Shown piece by piece: positions 62,534 to 64,000 of a stretch of DNA of 64,000 nt; the stretch's first letter is position 1; every line of letters begins with the position of its first letter. A program made the translations under genes and the position numbers. The notes below the pieces were generated by a model, which was not told the origin of the DNA, made no database searches, and was given only the letters and a program-made list of their open reading frames with translations. Source of the DNA: Methanomassiliicoccales archaeon PtaU1.Bin124 (GTDB taxonomy: Archaea; Thermoplasmatota; Thermoplasmata; Methanomassiliicoccales; UBA472); NCBI GenBank assembly GCA_002067865.1, contig MVRC01000007.1, positions 1 to 64,000 of the forward strand, read 5' to 3'.

Positions 62534-62924
62534 GGGTACACTTGAGATGGGCAGGGAAGAGGGCGATATTAAAGTTGCTTTGGTCCACCCGATGTATCTC
62601 CTCGACGAAGATGATGGGCTGGGCGCCAGGCTGATAGGTGCCCACGACGTTGACGAAGGAATCGTTGATCGGTGTAAATTGGATGGCCCTGGAATCGATG
62701 TACGCCTTCAGCTTGTTCCCTTTGGTATCCTCCAGCTCGATCAGGTAGCCATTGGAGGTTTTTTTGTAGGATGTGAGGAGGGCGGTGGTCCCGACCCGAG
62801 TGTTCTGGTCGGGCATGTGATCAAAGTCCTCCTCTAAAAGTGGGGTGAAATCGGTGAGGAAAAGGAGGGCCATCACGGCTATTGTCGCCAGCAGGGCCAA
62901 GCCCCAGGTCCTCTTCTTGTCCAT
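62514..62924 (-). CDS. Membrane-anchored OB-fold-like protein
   Basis: This 136-residue protein has one N-terminal hydrophobic helix (WGLALLATIAVMALLFLTDF, about 7-26) and an exported or peripheral beta-barrel-like domain (GTTALLTSYKKTSNGYLIELED, KAYIDSRAIQFTPINDSFVN, VVGTYQPGAQPIIFVEEI), resembling a small OB fold. The last 20 bp overlap the start of tiaS, so translation may be coupled. Function unknown. Confidence 0.7.
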   Translation of the reverse strand: MDKKRTWGLALLATIAVMALLFLTDFTPLLEEDFDHMPDQNTRVGTTALLTSYKKTSNGYLIELEDTKGNKLKAYIDSRAIQFTPINDSFVNVVGTYQPGAQPIIFVEEIHRVDQSNFNIALFPAHLKCTHACRLR

Positions 62925-63015
62925 GGACCATTGTGATCATGCGAAATATTCAGCCTGAGGATTACAGTGATACCTCACGACAATTTTGTATAATGGAGAT
63001 TCGATTCCGTGGTCC

Positions 63016-63366
63016 ATGGCGAGGCCATTCTACGTTGAGCATGAATATCCGCTGTCCTGGGCCTTCCTAGGGATCGGCGTTGTCACCTTGGTTCTAGGAA
63101 TAATCGACTTTACCGATCCGAAGACCTTCGATATCGGCATGTGGGGGTTCTACTTGCTGCTCATTGCTATCATCTGTTTGATGGTCGGGATCATTATGCT
63201 CTATTCCTACACGAAGAGGGTCAGGGAGTTCAACAGGTTGATGAAAGTGAAGAGCAGGAAGGAGTTCATCGCCGTGCTGGACGATCTGGAGTACACCGCC
63301 TGGAGGCTCCCGTCCAAATTCGATGCGAAGGTGGCGGAGAAGAAGAAAGAGTTCGATATGAAGTGA
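63016..63366 (+). CDS. DUF3198-like small membrane protein
   Basis: The start is ATG 63016 (MARPFYVEHEYPLSW); a TTG 30 bp upstream is possible. The 116-residue product has two hydrophobic helices (about 15-35 and 44-66) and a basic cytosolic C-terminal half (SYTKRVREFNRLMKVKSRKE, YTAWRLPSKFDAKVAEKKKE). It resembles DUF3198, a family described from Thermoplasma; this is from memory and tentative. It lies between tiaS and hflX on the opposite strand from both. Confidence 0.65.
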   Translation: MARPFYVEHEYPLSWAFLGIGVVTLVLGIIDFTDPKTFDIGMWGFYLLLIAIICLMVGIIMLYSYTKRVREFNRLMKVKSRKEFIAVLDDLEYTAWRLPSKFDAKVAEKKKEFDMK

Positions 63367-63399
63367 GGGCCACCCCTCCATTTCCAATGGAGCGGTTCT

Positions 63400-64000
63400 T
63401 TACTCGTCCACGTCGCTCACGGACATATGTCCCTTTAGCGACTCCACCTGTTTCTTCAAACGGCCTACATCCTCCTCATGGCAAAACGCCTGAAGGTGGA
63501 TGCCCTTTTCGTAATCTATGGAGCTGATTCGACAAGAATCGTATAATTGGGAGAGAACGCTTTGCGAACCCGAGGTGTTGGGCATCTGGACCTCAATGAG
63601 AATGTCCATCTTGATCCTTCTATGCAAATTCTCCAACAATCTTGGAACGCCTTCTCCAGATATTGAGGAGCAGGGTATAATCGGCACTCCTGGGAATACT
63701 TTTCCGATGGTGTCGATCTCATCATCAATCAAGCTATAACGATTTTTATCTAATAATAAATCTATTTTATTTAAGATAATAATTAAGTGGTCTGGTGATA
63801 TCTTTGGATAAAGCAGTTCTTTTGAGGTCTGAACCTTCTCAAAAAATGAAAGGGCGTCATCGGACGAATCGACCACCAGCAATACCAGGTCAGCGTCATA
63901 GATCTCTTCCAGCGTGGTCCTGAACGATTCAATCATATAATGTGGCAGGTTCCTAAGGAATCCAATTGTGTCGGTGACAAGCATCCTGTCATGAACATCC
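63400..64000 (-). CDS. hflX: HflX-type GTPase, C-terminal part (5' end outside window)
   Basis: The frame continues beyond the right edge. The visible 200 residues begin after G1 and include DTIGFLRNLPHYMIESFRTT (G3 region with the HflX-specific RNLP segment), IYDADLVLLVVDSS, ILNKIDLL (G4, NKID) and IIPCSSISGEGV (G5). Archaeal HflX binds the large ribosomal subunit; bacterial HflX splits stalled ribosomes under stress. The C-terminal stretch is short and helical. Only the GTPase C-terminal half is present here. Confidence 0.93.
   Translation of the reverse strand, partial: DVHDRMLVTDTIGFLRNLPHYMIESFRTTLEEIYDADLVLLVVDSSDDALSFFEKVQTSKELLYPKISPDHLIIILNKIDLLLDKNRYSLIDDEIDTIGKVFPGVPIIPCSSISGEGVPRLLENLHRRIKMDILIEVQMPNTSGSQSVLSQLYDSCRISSIDYEKGIHLQAFCHEEDVGRLKKQVESLKGHMSVSDVDE

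Overview
This window is a gene-dense, GC-rich stretch of an archaeal chromosome. The evidence is the set of archaeal information-processing genes: MCM helicase, primase small subunit PriS, NMD3, DUF424, ribosomal protein LX, prefoldin alpha, FtsY, TiaS, Tsr3, an archaeal pilin and a threonine tRNA. A bacterial-type GyrA/GyrB pair, a DUF3198-like protein, several zinc-ribbon and DUF835 proteins and many TATA-driven near-leaderless genes point to Thermoplasmatota, perhaps near Methanomassiliicoccales. No methanogenesis gene is present, so the order-level placement is only a guess.

Layout. 1-4.2 kb: a type IV pilus/Tad-like export module (end of one ATPase, two membrane platform proteins, a second ATPase). 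4.4-12.2 kb, minus strand: a 1,953-residue surface protein whose cytosolic tail carries zinc ribbons, a coiled-coil zinc-ribbon protein and a KaiC-like ATPase. 12.3-18.1 kb: gyrA and an intein-containing gyrB. 18.4-27.4 kb: thiC, two zinc-ribbon/PH-like paralogues, a tRNA-Thr that appears to carry an intron in its D-loop, a DUF835 protein, a zinc-ribbon helical protein, an endonuclease IV-like barrel, an adenosine-specific kinase, a methyltransferase, an 8-oxoguanine glycosylase and an HTH regulator. 27.6-35 kb: a small membrane protein, thiM, thiE and a very large Lhr-type helicase. 35-41.4 kb: a ChrB-like protein, a surface protein, a two-subunit fumarase, an ABC exporter, NMD3 and DUF424. 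41.5-45.6 kb: an MCM helicase gene interrupted by three inteins. 45.8-49 kb: Tsr3, ArsC, a box C/D sRNA candidate, a pilin and a pair of RecA/KaiC-fold proteins. 49.1-64 kb: an HPS-RraA fusion, a PHP protein, HtpX, PriS, a radical SAM protein, the LX-prefoldin-FtsY operon, an M20 peptidase, a bacterial-type thiolase, TiaS and the end of HflX.

How the genes relate. Replication and repair are well represented (MCM, PriS, gyrase, OGG, Lhr, endonuclease IV-like), as are ribosome and tRNA maturation (Tsr3, NMD3, TiaS, LX, the C/D sRNA) and the cell surface (pilus motor, pilin, surface proteins, KaiC-like proteins). Thiamine genes form two sites: thiC alone, and thiM-thiE. Selfish or processed elements are unusually dense: four inteins in two replication proteins and one putative tRNA intron.

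Most notable observations: (1) the box C/D sRNA candidate at 46922-46981, whose two guides appear complementary to the peptidyl-transferase and decoding regions of rRNA; (2) the D-loop insertion of tRNA-Thr(CGT), which can fold into a bulge-helix-bulge; (3) the three MCM inteins at different stages of decay beside a younger, AT-rich HNH intein in GyrB; (4) the giant surface protein with a cytosolic zinc-ribbon tail and its neighbour with a matching basic C-terminus.
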